From assembly GCA_029258795.1 (NCBI GenBank), contig JAPDKB010000004.1, forward strand, positions 67,420-131,419: DNA of 64,000 bases, in the 5' to 3' direction. The notes beneath the pieces were generated by a model, which saw only the letters and a list, made by a program, of their open reading frames with translations, was not told the DNA's origin and ran no database searches. This document shows, piece by piece, positions 1 through 9,794 of this stretch. A program made the translations under genes and the position numbers. Numbering within the stretch: the stretch's first letter is position 1; every line of letters begins with the position of its first letter. The stretch is from an archaeon. Lineage in GTDB: Archaea; EX4484-52; WAPT01.

Positions 1-40
1 GGAGTGGGTTTCTGTTATAAAAACGGAGTACTCGCGAAAG

Positions 41-92
41 AGGGTCAAGGGTATTCTCTGACCCTTCCTATTTTTTATTTTTCATTTTAGGA
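41..92 (+). terminator. Hairpin plus T-tract terminator of a gene left of the window
   Basis: A 7-bp inverted repeat (AGGGTCA at 41-47, TGACCCT at 59-65) is followed by a T-rich tract through about position 90. This fits a transcription terminator for a plus-strand gene that ends before the window. The tract runs into a GGAAATTTTTCCCAT motif (90-104), which is related to motifs after two other genes (see 18586 and 22514). Confidence 0.55.
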
Positions 93-115
93 AATTTTTC
101 CCATTTATACTCTCA

Positions 116-128
116 ATATATTTAAATA
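116..128 (+). promoter_or_regulatory. TATA box of the 1400-aa surface protein gene
   Basis: The sequence ATATTTAAATAAT is a good archaeal TATA element, about 70 nt before the ATG at 196. A start site about 25 nt downstream would leave a leader of roughly 45 nt carrying the SD-like GTGAGGG near 180. This is inferred from sequence only. Confidence 0.45.
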
Positions 129-195
129 ATGAAATACCAAAAAAGAGAGAGGAGTGTGCAACATTCATAAAGATTTTTCGTGAGGGTATATAACT

Positions 196-3100
196 ATGGT
201 GAGCAGAGAGCAACATTTCACTCTTGTTGTCTGGACCTCGCTCTTACTTGTTCTGCTCGCTACTCGATCGTTTGCGACGGGCTTTTTAATAGCGACTCCA
301 GAACCCTCAACGCCGTGTTACAACCAATCTTTTTACTCAACCGCACAAAATTTAGCTTCGGAATTTAACACAACGCTGGTGGAATTTAATTGCACAAACA
401 TGTCAACACTTAAAACTGCTTTGAGCTCGTATTTTTTGAACTATACAATGCTATATGTTGTTATGCATCCCGCCAATTTGACTCCGGATTTCCTCGATGC
501 GCTGTACCTCTCGTTAAAAAATGTTGATGATGACCCCTACTTGGACTTCGCTTACTCCATCATAACCGGCAAGGACAACACCACCGCGTACAACTTTTTC
601 AAGAGGAACGCTTATGGTTTTTCATCATCCCAACTCTACATCTCCTGTCCGGCTGAAACCTGCGTTCATGAGGCCAACTACCTCCTGTCTCTCTATCCCT
701 CGGCCATGCACCACTTCCACCCGAATGCAACCGCATCCAACCTTCAGAACAACTTCTTCGGCGAGGGTTCAAAGCACTGGCTCTTTTTGTGTTCAAACAA
801 ATCAACAAGCTCCGAGGTGTACATGGACGGCAACTCCCAACTTTATGCGAACTCAAGCTTGAGGTGGTTCGCAACCGATGGAGGAGCACTTGAGATGGCA
901 AACACCGTGGCATTCCTGCCAACCTCCTACTCGGCAAGAATTGCTGGCACATCCTCCAACCCCAGCGAGATAGGTGCAAATCCAGCGGGAAGTGGCGTTT
1001 CATCCCTCTTGATGTCATTCACGAATGAGGGTTCCCTCTACTTTGGCTTGCACTCCTCCAAACCGTCTGGCTTGAATGCAATCTTCACACCAGTGCTCAA
1101 CGAGCTGTTTTCAGGAAGGGAGAGTGCTCTTGGAGCGGTTAAGCTTCTGAAGGACTATCTCATTCTGATGGAAGAAATGGAAGGTGGTGTGAACACAACT
1201 CTAATCGACTTTCTGGCCTCCAATCCGGTTATAGCGGGAAGAGACATCAGCATTGATAACGAGAAAACTAACGCACCATACTCCTATGCCATGGACAAAG
1301 TTCAGATCAATGCAACCGTGCCCGTCTCAGCAGATATATGGTGGAACACGACCGTCAACGTGACTTTCAGCTCAGCTTCACCTTTGGTTGAATGCAGCAC
1401 TTCTGGATGCATCTTCAAACCTTCCCCATTAACTCTCTGGATGATAAACGCAAGCACTGAAAACAGCACATACAACATTACTTTCGTTGCAGCCATACCG
1501 GGCAGAATAACACCGGAAAACAGCATTATCAATATAACCGATCTGTGGATTGAAAGCACGCCAACCACTCTTAAGGCGTTCAAGCTCGTGACCAACACAA
1601 CATCATACACGCTGAGCGTCGCTGATGACGTGACCAGAAACAGAGCTATGATTGGGCATGACGAAAACTCAATAATCTTTGCCCTGCTCACCACACCCAA
1701 CCAGAGCTTGAGCACACAAACAGTAAAGTTCACAGCACGGTACTACACCCGTGGAATAACAATGGATGTTGTCAGCGAGAGATGCTCCGACAACAGAACG
1801 GAGGTGAGGATCAAGCTGTTCAACCCATTAAGCGTCTCTGTAGAGAACGTCACTTTCAATTACACTCTTCCGAGCTATGCTGTGCTGAGAGACGTTATCA
1901 ACGCTTCATACGCTCTCAACGGAAACGTTGTGAACATGCGAATACCATCTTTACCTCCGGGAGAGACGTACATCACACTTATCTATGAGTCGAGGATTTC
2001 CATGATCAACCACACATTCTCAAGACCAACTAAAACTTACAACAGGGGAGAAACGCCCGGTTTCAACATAACTTTGGATTATAACGGAAGCGCGTCCATC
2101 AACCTCACCCTGCGGGCCATAGACGCTCTGAACACCAACTTCTGGAACTACACCGACAGTGTTTCGTTCACAAACTCGATCGAGCTCAATTACACCACAA
2201 CCCAGCTCTCCGCTAACCATCCAGACGGTGTGAACACGATCATAATCGAAATCTATGACAACTCCAGCGGAAAGATCCTCAACAACTACACCATAACATT
2301 CACATCAACATCACAGCTGAAACTGGTCTCATCCAATGGAACCATCAGCCTTAGCAAGGATGCGTACACAAACGCATCCAAGAAGTATTTTTATTTTGTT
2401 GCTGATTCAGTGTCCATAACCGGCTCGGTCAGAAACTACAACAATGGAAATGTGAGCAACGCAAGTGTGACCGCTACCATTGCCGAGATCAACGTTACGA
2501 ACAGCACCCAGACAACCTCAAAGGGAGAGTACATAGTGTATTTGTCGTGGAACACATCTTATGTCGGAAGCGCCACATTGAGGGTGTGTGCAGTGGATGA
2601 TTACAACAACTCCGCCTGTTACTCCCTCAGCATCAGCATAACCAGAAAGCTCAGCAATGCCTGCCCATCCTTCAACGTAACCCCTACAGCGCATAACGAA
2701 TACGTGTTCAACGATGAGGATGAGATTTTCCTTATGGTTAGCGCTGTTGATCCTGATGGAAATCCAGTTTATGGAGCGGATGTGAAGATAGAGAATCCAC
2801 AGATAAACACGCAGGGAAGCGTAACTTCCACCACAACGGACGAGGATGGTGCTGCCATCCTCAAAATCATACCGTGGATCGATCATGGAAAAGTAACTTT
2901 AAACATAAGCGTTACAGACCCACTGAACACATCAAGAAAGATCTACCTCCAGAAGAACTTCACCATTATAGACATAAAGAGGTGGAGCTACAATGATAAC
3001 AGCAAGACCATAATCTACAAGCAGGAACCCTCTCCAGCAATAGTGGACGACTATGTTACTCTTTACGGAAACATAACTCTGAACTACGGAAACACAAGCT

Positions 3101-4398
3101 TGATAACCTCAAGATTCATTTCGTATGTGCTGATGGCGGAGGGTTCTGATGTGACAGAAGCATCGGATTGCACCATAACTGATTCACCCTCTGGCACGGA
3201 CAGCACCTTTGCCATTAAGTGCAAACCAAGAATGAAAGCTGAGCATTGCCTGAAAATGAACGTTTCTGTGAGTTATGATGGCGTCACAATCCATGAGTAC
3301 AATATCCCTTACTGTTTTGACGTTACTTCCAACCAGAGCACAACCTCCACCACAACCCAACAGAGCACTCAGCAAACAACAACCATGTTAAGGACTTGCG
3401 ATAGTAATGAGGACTGTGAGATGGGAGAATACTGCTCATCAAGCGGTTTTTGCGAGCCCTTGGAATGCGAGAGCAATGAAATAATCTACAACCATATGTG
3501 CGTGTCTCCCAACGACCTGTACAAATTAGTTATAAATGTGCCAAAACTGGTGATAAAGAAGAATTCATCGGCAGTTTACAACATCACCGTCAGGAACACT
3601 GGTGTTAAGAGGTTAACTCAGGTTAGTTTACATTTAACCTCCGCGTACGTTTCATGGAAGGGATGGTACGCATTCATCGGCTCGAACACCGCAAGCGAGA
3701 TCGAGCCCGCAAAATCCCACACATTCACAATCAAGTTTAAAGTTCCAGCGAATGTGAGTGCGGGCGCTTACCCGATAAAAATATGGGTTATGACCAAAGA
3801 GAATCTGCAGAAGGGAGTGGAAACCACTCTTTATGTTGCTCCTATAGAGGAGGATATCTTGAGCTTCAATTCCACCGTACAGGAGTTGCTTTCCAATGTT
3901 TCCTTGCTGGAGCAAACCATCCTCGAGCTCATGGAGGAGGATGAGGAGAACACCACTCTATTGAACTCGCAACTTTCGAAATTAAAACAAGCTGAGGAAT
4001 TGCTCAACCAGTCGATTGATTTTGCCAGAAAGAATGATTATCTCTCCGCGTTCATTAAACTGGAAGAAGCGCAAAAAATACTGGATGAGGTTAATTCAGC
4101 TGTCACTCAAGAGGCAGCCAAAATCGAGACAGAGAAAAATAAAAAAAGAAAATATGCGGTTTACATCACTCTGATTTTGATAATTGTGGTTGTGCTCTAC
4201 TATCTTTGGACACCTCCGAAAGAAGAAGTCAAGTTGACCTATTCTTACCACGGAAGCAAGAAGCGGCATCATGACATAATAAGCGAGATTAAAAAGCATA
4301 TCGAGAAGATAAAGAAAGCTCTATCCAAACTTAGCAAATCGGAGGAAAGGACAAGACCTCGCTACAATTACCACAGAAGAAAGAGGTGGAGCTCTTGA
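196..4398 (+). CDS. Large secreted, membrane-anchored stalk-like surface protein (1400 aa)
   Basis: A signal peptide (residues about 8-27, LVVWTSLLLVLLATRSFA) leads into a long Asn/Ser/Thr-rich ectodomain with very many N-glycosylation sequons (NxS/T) and Ig-like beta repeats. Near residue 1050 a Thr/Gln/Ser-rich linker precedes a Cys-rich module (CDSNEDCEMGEYCSSSGFC). A CARDB/NEW3-like domain follows, then an acidic coiled coil (about 1220-1310), one transmembrane helix (about 1318-1340) and a strongly basic cytoplasmic tail. The architecture fits an S-layer-associated or stalk protein facing outward. The exact role is unknown. It overlaps the next gene by 4 nt (TTGA), so the two are probably cotranslated. 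No family name can be assigned safely. Confidence 0.85.
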   Translation: MVSREQHFTLVVWTSLLLVLLATRSFATGFLIATPEPSTPCYNQSFYSTAQNLASEFNTTLVEFNCTNMSTLKTALSSYFLNYTMLYVVMHPANLTPDFLDALYLSLKNVDDDPYLDFAYSIITGKDNTTAYNFFKRNAYGFSSSQLYISCPAETCVHEANYLLSLYPSAMHHFHPNATASNLQNNFFGEGSKHWLFLCSNKSTSSEVYMDGNSQLYANSSLRWFATDGGALEMANTVAFLPTSYSARIAGTSSNPSEIGANPAGSGVSSLLMSFTNEGSLYFGLHSSKPSGLNAIFTPVLNELFSGRESALGAVKLLKDYLILMEEMEGGVNTTLIDFLASNPVIAGRDISIDNEKTNAPYSYAMDKVQINATVPVSADIWWNTTVNVTFSSASPLVECSTSGCIFKPSPLTLWMINASTENSTYNITFVAAIPGRITPENSIINITDLWIESTPTTLKAFKLVTNTTSYTLSVADDVTRNRAMIGHDENSIIFALLTTPNQSLSTQTVKFTARYYTRGITMDVVSERCSDNRTEVRIKLFNPLSVSVENVTFNYTLPSYAVLRDVINASYALNGNVVNMRIPSLPPGETYITLIYESRISMINHTFSRPTKTYNRGETPGFNITLDYNGSASINLTLRAIDALNTNFWNYTDSVSFTNSIELNYTTTQLSANHPDGVNTIIIEIYDNSSGKILNNYTITFTSTSQLKLVSSNGTISLSKDAYTNASKKYFYFVADSVSITGSVRNYNNGNVSNASVTATIAEINVTNSTQTTSKGEYIVYLSWNTSYVGSATLRVCAVDDYNNSACYSLSISITRKLSNACPSFNVTPTAHNEYVFNDEDEIFLMVSAVDPDGNPVYGADVKIENPQINTQGSVTSTTTDEDGAAILKIIPWIDHGKVTLNISVTDPLNTSRKIYLQKNFTIIDIKRWSYNDNSKTIIYKQEPSPAIVDDYVTLYGNITLNYGNTSLITSRFISYVLMAEGSDVTEASDCTITDSPSGTDSTFAIKCKPRMKAEHCLKMNVSVSYDGVTIHEYNIPYCFDVTSNQSTTSTTTQQSTQQTTTMLRTCDSNEDCEMGEYCSSSGFCEPLECESNEIIYNHMCVSPNDLYKLVINVPKLVIKKNSSAVYNITVRNTGVKRLTQVSLHLTSAYVSWKGWYAFIGSNTASEIEPAKSHTFTIKFKVPANVSAGAYPIKIWVMTKENLQKGVETTLYVAPIEEDILSFNSTVQELLSNVSLLEQTILELMEEDEENTTLLNSQLSKLKQAEELLNQSIDFARKNDYLSAFIKLEEAQKILDEVNSAVTQEAAKIETEKNKKRKYAVYITLILIIVVVLYYLWTPPKEEVKLTYSYHGSKKRHHDIISEIKKHIEKIKKALSKLSKSEERTRPRYNYHRRKRWSS

Positions 4399-5399
4399 AA
4401 AAGAACCACTTTGAAATTGTGGAAGCTTTGACTGGCTCAGCGGTGGTGTCTCTTTCATTCTATCTGGCGTGGAGCGCTGGAGTAACCGAATGGATAATAA
4501 ATCCCTTCACATCCATTCAGTTGTTGAAAGAAAATTTGCTCATATACATTGTGGCTTCGATTCTTTTTTCCATGGGCGCTGCATTAATAGGCAGGCTGTG
4601 TTTTAACGATAGCACTAAATCCTCAACATTATTGCTGTTCGTTCTGATACCTCCCTTCGCCATCCTCACATTATTTGGTGTCCAGCTAACCTCCTTCATG
4701 CTTGCAATCGGATGGGTTCTCTTTTCAATACTGTTCTGCAGGGAAATAAGAACGGAGGTTGAAGCGTACAAAAAACCAAGAATTTACAATATAGCTTCAA
4801 ACTCGTTCAAGAGAACTTTTTTACTGTTTTCTATTTTTGTTGCGCTTTCTGTATATCTTTTTTTCATTTCCTCACCCAAAACAACAGAAAAAATTGTCGC
4901 TAACTCGATTCTTCAGGCCACAGAATTCAGCGGCGATTTAATGAAAGGTGTAGAAGAAACGCAAAAGACCATGGCATTACAGCTTGTAGATTCGGTTGAG
5001 GGTGCGTTTATACTGGCGGCATCATCTTACATGAGCGAGGGATGTAGAGAGGAATTGAGGCAGATTTATCCTGTGGTGGACAACATTACAAAAAGTGTTG
5101 TGATCAATGGAATGGAGTCATCTGCGATGAGTAAGGAAGAAATGACCAATATGATTTTGAGCCAGATGAAAAATATGGAGTTCTATCAGCAATCCATTAA
5201 ACTGGTTCCAATAATGGTGGCTGCATTCGCTTTCTTCGTAGTGGAGATGATAAAAAGCATTGTTTTAGCACCACTGATTGGTATGTTCTCATTACTTTTC
5301 ACCCGAAAAAGAAGAAAATCCAATCGATCAACGAGAAATCCAACTAAATCCCGAGAACCCTCCGAGACCGAGATTTACGGAGCAGAGACTTACATTTAA
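4395..5399 (+). CDS. Polytopic membrane protein of unknown function
   Basis: I chose the TTG at 4395 because GAGGTGG (4383-4389) sits 5 nt upstream and the start forms a TTGA overlap with the stop of the surface-protein gene. A GTG at 4386 is the alternative. The protein has about five or six hydrophobic segments: three or four in the first 110 residues, one near 150 and one near 290. Between the last two lies a soluble stretch of about 120 residues, and the C-terminus is a basic, charged tail. No conserved family is recognised. Tight coupling to the 1400-aa surface protein suggests a role in its anchoring, export or signalling. That role is inference from position only. Confidence 0.75.
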   Translation: MKKNHFEIVEALTGSAVVSLSFYLAWSAGVTEWIINPFTSIQLLKENLLIYIVASILFSMGAALIGRLCFNDSTKSSTLLLFVLIPPFAILTLFGVQLTSFMLAIGWVLFSILFCREIRTEVEAYKKPRIYNIASNSFKRTFLLFSIFVALSVYLFFISSPKTTEKIVANSILQATEFSGDLMKGVEETQKTMALQLVDSVEGAFILAASSYMSEGCREELRQIYPVVDNITKSVVINGMESSAMSKEEMTNMILSQMKNMEFYQQSIKLVPIMVAAFAFFVVEMIKSIVLAPLIGMFSLLFTRKRRKSNRSTRNPTKSREPSETEIYGAETYI

Positions 5400-5400
5400 A

Positions 5401-5787
5401 ATGTTTCGTGGTCAAGCTTTCCCTATGAGACCTTTTTGCGAGATAGTGGTTGGAAGGATATTCCCCATCCTCAGAGCGCTTCTGGCGAGAGAACTTGAAA
5501 AGATGGGCCATACGCAGGTGGAGATAGCAACATATTTGATGATAACCCAGCCAGCAATCTCCCAATACAAACGGAGATTGAGAGGCAAAAACGCAAAGCT
5601 GCTGGAGGATGATGCAGCGTTCATGAAAGAGATAAGAATCTCCGCTACACGAATAGCGAAGAACAAAAACGCCTATGCTGCTGAAATGTGCAGATTGTGT
5701 AAACTCATAAGGGAAAATAAATTAATCTGTAATTTTTGTCCTGATGCCGAGTTTAGTAAAGATGTGTGTAAGGGTTGTGTACCCTAA
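5401..5787 (+). CDS. HTH transcriptional regulator with C-terminal Cys cluster (COG2522-like)
   Basis: This 128-aa protein carries a helix-turn-helix of the Xre/lambda-repressor kind (about residues 38-60, HTQVEIATYLMITQPAISQY). The C-terminus has three cysteine pairs: CRLC (97/100), CNFC (110/113) and CKGC (123/126). These could bind zinc or an Fe-S cluster and make the regulator metal- or redox-responsive. The pattern recalls archaeal COG2522 regulators. The frame stays open back to 5278, but that would overlap the previous gene by 120 nt, so the ATG right after the upstream TAA is preferred. An ATG at 5425 is possible. No clear SD is present. Confidence 0.75.
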   Translation: MFRGQAFPMRPFCEIVVGRIFPILRALLARELEKMGHTQVEIATYLMITQPAISQYKRRLRGKNAKLLEDDAAFMKEIRISATRIAKNKNAYAAEMCRLCKLIRENKLICNFCPDAEFSKDVCKGCVP

Positions 5788-5847
5788 CATACATTTTTAA
5801 AATTTAACATATTGCAAGAATTTGCAAGAATTAAAGGTGCTGTTAAT

Positions 5848-6960
5848 ATGGCGAAAAAAACCAAAAAAACAGATGTAAAAAAGACCGAATCTAAAAAAAA
5901 GACAACTGAAAAAACAACAAGACAGAAAAAAGAAGTGAAAAAGGAAGTGCAAAAGCCGAAACCAGCAAAAAAACAGGAGGTAAACCTCTGGAAGACAGCA
6001 AGCGGAATTCTGTTTGTGGCGTTGATGTTTGTAGTTGCATGGAGTTTCACCAGACAACCAGTGCAGCCACAAACTCAGGATGAGCTAATATTCATCTCAT
6101 CAAAAGCATGCAGCATCTGTGGAAACTACAACTCAACGATGCAGGAAATTGCAAGGATGCTTGATGTTCCATACAAGCAGGTGGAATTCATCAATCCAGT
6201 TAGCTTTCCAGGGTTCGTTCTCATAAAAAATAACACATTGTCGATCTCTGGCTTTGAAAACGAGGAGCAGCTCTACCAGCTGATGTGCATGATAACCAGC
6301 GACGAAGAGGTGTGCGCAGCTTACAGGAAATTGCTGGAGGAAAGCACGAACAAAACAGAAAAGCCAGTGGTGAAGTTCTTCGTGATGAGTTTCTGTCCGT
6401 TCGGACAGCAGATGGAATCTGTGATATATCCCGTCTACCAGAAGTTCAAGGAGCTTGCAAGCTTCGAGCCTCACTACGTCATCTACAGCAATTACGGGGA
6501 TTACAATACCACATGTATAGATAAGGATAAGAAATACTGCTCAATGCACGGGCTTGATGAGCTGATAGAGGATGTCAGGCAGCTCTGCATACACAAATAT
6601 TACCCAATGGATGTCTGGTGGAACTATGTGATGTATGTGGACAACAACTGCAGCCTGGACAACATCAACACATGCTGGAAGGATGCAGCAAATCATGCGG
6701 GAGTTGATACTACTAAGGTTGAGCAGTGTGTGAAGGAAGAAGCCACTCAGCTGCTTGAGAAAGAATTGCAGCTCAATGCTCAGTACGATGTTAAGGGCTC
6801 ACCTACCGTGTTCATAAATGATCAGCTTTACAGGGATGAGAGAACTCCAGACGCATTCCAGCAATCACTCTGTAGGAGCTTCATAACCCCGCCAGAAGAG
6901 TGCAACACATCAGTGGACGCTTCAGCAACAAGCGCAGCATCTGCCGGAAGCTGCGGATGA
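5848..6960 (+). CDS. Membrane-anchored thioredoxin-fold protein (DsbA/GILT-like)
   Basis: The 370-aa protein begins with a Lys-rich cytoplasmic tail (1-47), then one transmembrane helix (about 51-67). Two thioredoxin-like regions follow. The first has CSIC at 88-91. The second starts FFVMSFCPFG with CPFG at 183-186 and ends with the cis-Pro element GSPTVFIND near residue 320. Several extra cysteines lie between. The layout matches an extracytoplasmic thiol-disulfide oxidoreductase of the DsbA/GILT type, which would form or shuffle disulfides in exported proteins. The many Cys-rich surface proteins in this window are possible substrates, by inference. The ATG at 5848 is chosen over an upstream one at 5812 because the protein then starts at the Lys-rich region. 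Confidence 0.8.
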   Translation: MAKKTKKTDVKKTESKKKTTEKTTRQKKEVKKEVQKPKPAKKQEVNLWKTASGILFVALMFVVAWSFTRQPVQPQTQDELIFISSKACSICGNYNSTMQEIARMLDVPYKQVEFINPVSFPGFVLIKNNTLSISGFENEEQLYQLMCMITSDEEVCAAYRKLLEESTNKTEKPVVKFFVMSFCPFGQQMESVIYPVYQKFKELASFEPHYVIYSNYGDYNTTCIDKDKKYCSMHGLDELIEDVRQLCIHKYYPMDVWWNYVMYVDNNCSLDNINTCWKDAANHAGVDTTKVEQCVKEEATQLLEKELQLNAQYDVKGSPTVFINDQLYRDERTPDAFQQSLCRSFITPPEECNTSVDASATSAASAGSCG

Positions 6961-7010
6961 ATGATCAAGTGACGTTTTCTTTTTATCATTTTTTTACAAT
7001 TTTTCTGTAA

Positions 7011-9050
7011 ATGAAAACACGATTCAAAAACTCGAATGAGTATTATGAGCACTTCTCCAGGCTGGTGGAGATTGAAAGAAAGGAAGAAATGAAGCTACAC
7101 CTACAGGAAATGAAAAAGCTGAGCGGGGAGGAAAGAGAGAGGAAAGGAAGAGCCCTGACCGAGTTGAAAGCGAGATTTGAGGGCACCCTTCTGTTCAAGT
7201 TCGTGTATTCTTTCAGGAAAGTTGGTAAGAATAAGTTGCCAGAGAATGAAATCAAGGTAGGAGATGTTGTGCTGGTTAGCAAAACGCACCCCCTCAAAGA
7301 TGGCAAAGAAGGAGTGGTCATCGAGAAAACGAAGTACAGCATGTCTGTGGTTTTTGATGAGAGGCTTCCACCCTCATGGAGGAAAGCCAAGCTTAGAATT
7401 GACCTCTACTGCAACGACACAACATTTCAGAGAATGAAATCTGCGCTTCTCAAAGTAAAGGACGGAAATATGGAGTTCAGCATGCCTATTCTGCTGGGTA
7501 TGAAAAACGCGAGAATCAATGTTGGTGAAGAAGAGAAGATAGCGTATTTCAACAAAAAGCTCAACCCGAGCCAGAGAGAAGCTGTTGCGAGAGCTTTGAT
7601 TACCGAGCCCCTCTTTCTCATCCACGGTCCACCCGGAACGGGCAAAACCACAACATGCGTGGAGATAATAAAGCAGCTGGTTGCAAGAGGAAAAAAGGTG
7701 CTTGTTTGCGCTGACTCAAACGTGGCTGTGGACAACATAGTGGAAAAGATTGCAGATAAGGTTTATGTTGTTAGGATAGGGCATCCAGCCAGAATCTCAA
7801 AAAAGCTTCATGAAACTTGTATAGACCACATCATAGCGTGCAGTGAGGAGGGCATGCTCATAGAGGAGCTCACAAGAAGAATTGAAAAGCTGAAGGAGAA
7901 GAGGGATGTGTTGACAAAACCCACGCAATCAAAAAGGCGCGGCTTGAGTGATGCGGAAATACTCAAGCTTGCGAGAAAATCAAAGGGAAAGAGGGGACTG
8001 AGCCAGAAGGAGATAAAGGAGATGGCACTGTGGATCACTCATACCAGCTCCATCCGAGCTCTTGCAAAGAAAAGGGAAGAACTATTTGAAAAGGCAGCGA
8101 GAAAGGTGATACGGAATGCTCAGGTTGTATGCACAACCAATGCCGGCAGCTATGCCGAAATCATGCAGGACGAGAGGTTCGATGTGGTTGTTGTGGATGA
8201 GGCAACGCAGGCAACAGAACCATCATGTTTGATGCCTTTAACCAAAGCTCCAAAAGTTATAATGGCTGGGGACCACAAGCAGCTGCCTCCAACCATAATG
8301 AACGAGGAAGCGAAGGAGAAAGGATTGGGCGTGACGATGTTTGAAAGATTCATGCAACTCTACGGAAAGAAAGCTTCCATAATGCTGGAATATCAGTACA
8401 GAATGCACCCGTTGCTTGTCGAGTTTCCAAACAGGAAATTCTATGGGGGGAAGCTGAAATCGGATAAAAGCGTTCTGGACATGTCCGTGCAAGAGATCAT
8501 CAAGAAAAAAGTAAAGGTGAAGGATAAGCTTGATAAGGCATGCTTCTCCCCAATTCCGCTGGTGTGGATTGATATAAGGCATGTGCATGGCAGGGAGAGG
8601 AGAAGAGCGGAGAGCACCTCACTTGAAAACATAACGGAAGCGCTGATGGTCAAAAAGCTGGTTGAAAAGCTTCTTGGTGCTGGTGTGAAAGCCTCGCAAA
8701 CAGGTGTGATCACTCCTTACAAAGATCAGAAAGAGTTGATTTCAAGGATGGTTAGCAATGATGTTGAGGTCAACACAGTTGATGGCTTTCAGGGGAGGGA
8801 GAAGGAGGTGATAATCCTATCGCTCGTCAGAAGCAATGAGGAGAAAAGGATTGGTTTTCTGAAGGATAAAAGACGGCTCAACGTTGCAATAACAAGAGCC
8901 AGAAGAAAGCTCATAGTGGTGAGCGATTCGAAAACGGTAGCAGCTTATCCTCTTTATCGGGAATTCTTGCGGTTTGTGAAAAATAAGGCGTTGTATTTGG
9001 AAATAAAGGGAGGAGAGTTCAGCAGGATTTGTGAAGGGAAACACGTTTGA
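7011..9050 (+). CDS. Superfamily 1 helicase of the UPF1/IGHMBP2 type
   Basis: This 679-aa protein has all core SF1B motifs: Walker A GPPGTGKT (about 205-212), motif [11 protein letters not shown] (about 395), motif [12 protein letters not shown], motif IV-like QYRMHP, motif [13 protein letters not shown] and motif [13 protein letters not shown]. The N-terminus holds the beta-barrel region typical of archaeal IGHMBP2-like helicases (COG1112). It is expected to unwind DNA or RNA 5' to 3' using ATP. The exact cellular role in archaea is unsettled. Its 3' end overlaps the convergent AMMECR1 gene by 32 bp. Confidence 0.93.
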   Translation: MKTRFKNSNEYYEHFSRLVEIERKEEMKLHLQEMKKLSGEERERKGRALTELKARFEGTLLFKFVYSFRKVGKNKLPENEIKVGDVVLVSKTHPLKDGKEGVVIEKTKYSMSVVFDERLPPSWRKAKLRIDLYCNDTTFQRMKSALLKVKDGNMEFSMPILLGMKNARINVGEEEKIAYFNKKLNPSQREAVARALITEPLFLIHGPPGTGKTTTCVEIIKQLVARGKKVLVCADSNVAVDNIVEKIADKVYVVRIGHPARISKKLHETCIDHIIACSEEGMLIEELTRRIEKLKEKRDVLTKPTQSKRRGLSDAEILKLARKSKGKRGLSQKEIKEMALWITHTSSIRALAKKREELFEKAARKVIRNAQVVCTTNAGSYAEIMQDERFDVVVVDEATQATEPSCLMPLTKAPKVIMAGDHKQLPPTIMNEEAKEKGLGVTMFERFMQLYGKKASIMLEYQYRMHPLLVEFPNRKFYGGKLKSDKSVLDMSVQEIIKKKVKVKDKLDKACFSPIPLVWIDIRHVHGRERRRAESTSLENITEALMVKKLVEKLLGAGVKASQTGVITPYKDQKELISRMVSNDVEVNTVDGFQGREKEVIILSLVRSNEEKRIGFLKDKRRLNVAITRARRKLIVVSDSKTVAAYPLYREFLRFVKNKALYLEIKGGEFSRICEGKHV

Positions 9051-9651
9051 TTTTTCCTCTTGGCTTCTCCTCCTCGAAAGCCACCACCCTAAACTTATAA
9101 ACTCTCGCATCTTTGCTCTTCCAGCAATCCTTATCCCACAGCCCTGCTTTGAAGCAGAGGTTGGCAAGAAACTCCCCCTTGTCAGGAATCTGTTCCCACA
9201 CCTGCGGGAGGAAAAGCCCTTTGAAGGGACCAATTTCCAGTATCAGCCCGTCTTCAAACGGCACGATTTTATCCAGAAGTTCTTGGGGAGAGCCATACTC
9301 TATCCTTTCCGGGGGTGTAAGCACGGAAACTTCAAAAACAACACCGTCAAGCTCGTCCTTTCTCAGAGGAGGGAAGCGCGGGTCCTCAAATGCAGCTGAT
9401 AAAGTGGAGTTAACGACAGCCCTGCACAGTGGTTTTATTGGATATGGAATTCCTATACACCCCCTCAGCTCATGCTCAGGATAGGTGTGGAGCGTGACAA
9501 AGACACCCATCTTCTCTTTCATGAGTTCGTCAGTTTCCTTAGAGCACAGCTCTTCCTCCAGCTCAAGGGAGCGCTTTTCAAAGCTAATCTCAACAGCTCT
9601 TCTGGCAAGCTTCACCAGCTTTTCCCCAATATTATCAGATAGCTCAAGCAT
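9019..9651 (-). CDS. AMMECR1 domain protein
   Basis: This 210-aa protein is full-length for the AMMECR1 family (TIGR00296/COG2078). It has the hallmark LRGCIGIPYPIKPL segment, the FEDPRFPPL segment and FEVSVLTPPERI. In many archaea AMMECR1 (AmrA) forms the AmmeMemoRadiSam set with a Memo-like protein and a radical SAM enzyme. The radical SAM partner is encoded at 51669-52700. No Memo gene is in the window. The biochemical function is still unknown, although a modification role has been proposed from genome context. Confidence 0.92.
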   Translation of the reverse strand: MLELSDNIGEKLVKLARRAVEISFEKRSLELEEELCSKETDELMKEKMGVFVTLHTYPEHELRGCIGIPYPIKPLCRAVVNSTLSAAFEDPRFPPLRKDELDGVVFEVSVLTPPERIEYGSPQELLDKIVPFEDGLILEIGPFKGLFLPQVWEQIPDKGEFLANLCFKAGLWDKDCWKSKDARVYKFRVVAFEEEKPRGKIKRVSLHKSC

Positions 9652-9694
9652 ACCTTTTTATTTTTCTTGCAATTAAATTAAGCTTTGTGTTTCC

Positions 9695-9770
9695 GGGCCG
9701 GTGGTCTAGGGGTTATGACGCCGCGCTTACAACGCGGAGGTCGGCGGTTCGAATCCGCCCCGGCCCACCA
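9695..9770 (+). tRNA. tRNA-Val (anticodon TAC), CCA encoded
   Basis: A full cloverleaf is visible. The acceptor stem GGGCCGG/CCGGCCC is followed by A and an encoded CCA. The anticodon arm is CCGCG-CTTACAA-CGCGG with anticodon TAC, and the T arm is GGCGG-TTCGAAT-CCGCC. No intron is present. The gene lies between the divergent AMMECR1 gene and carS. Confidence 0.96.
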
Positions 9771-9794
9771 GATTAAAAGCTTGGAGGGGGAAGA

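Noticed and set aside
599-1018. Minus-strand frames inside the 1400-aa surface protein gene
   Set aside because: Signal peptide, sequons and domain order support the plus-strand gene; the antisense frames carry no recognisable features.
5278-5400. Upstream extension of the COG2522-like regulator
   Set aside because: It would overlap the membrane protein gene by about 120 nt, and the added residues look unlike the family.
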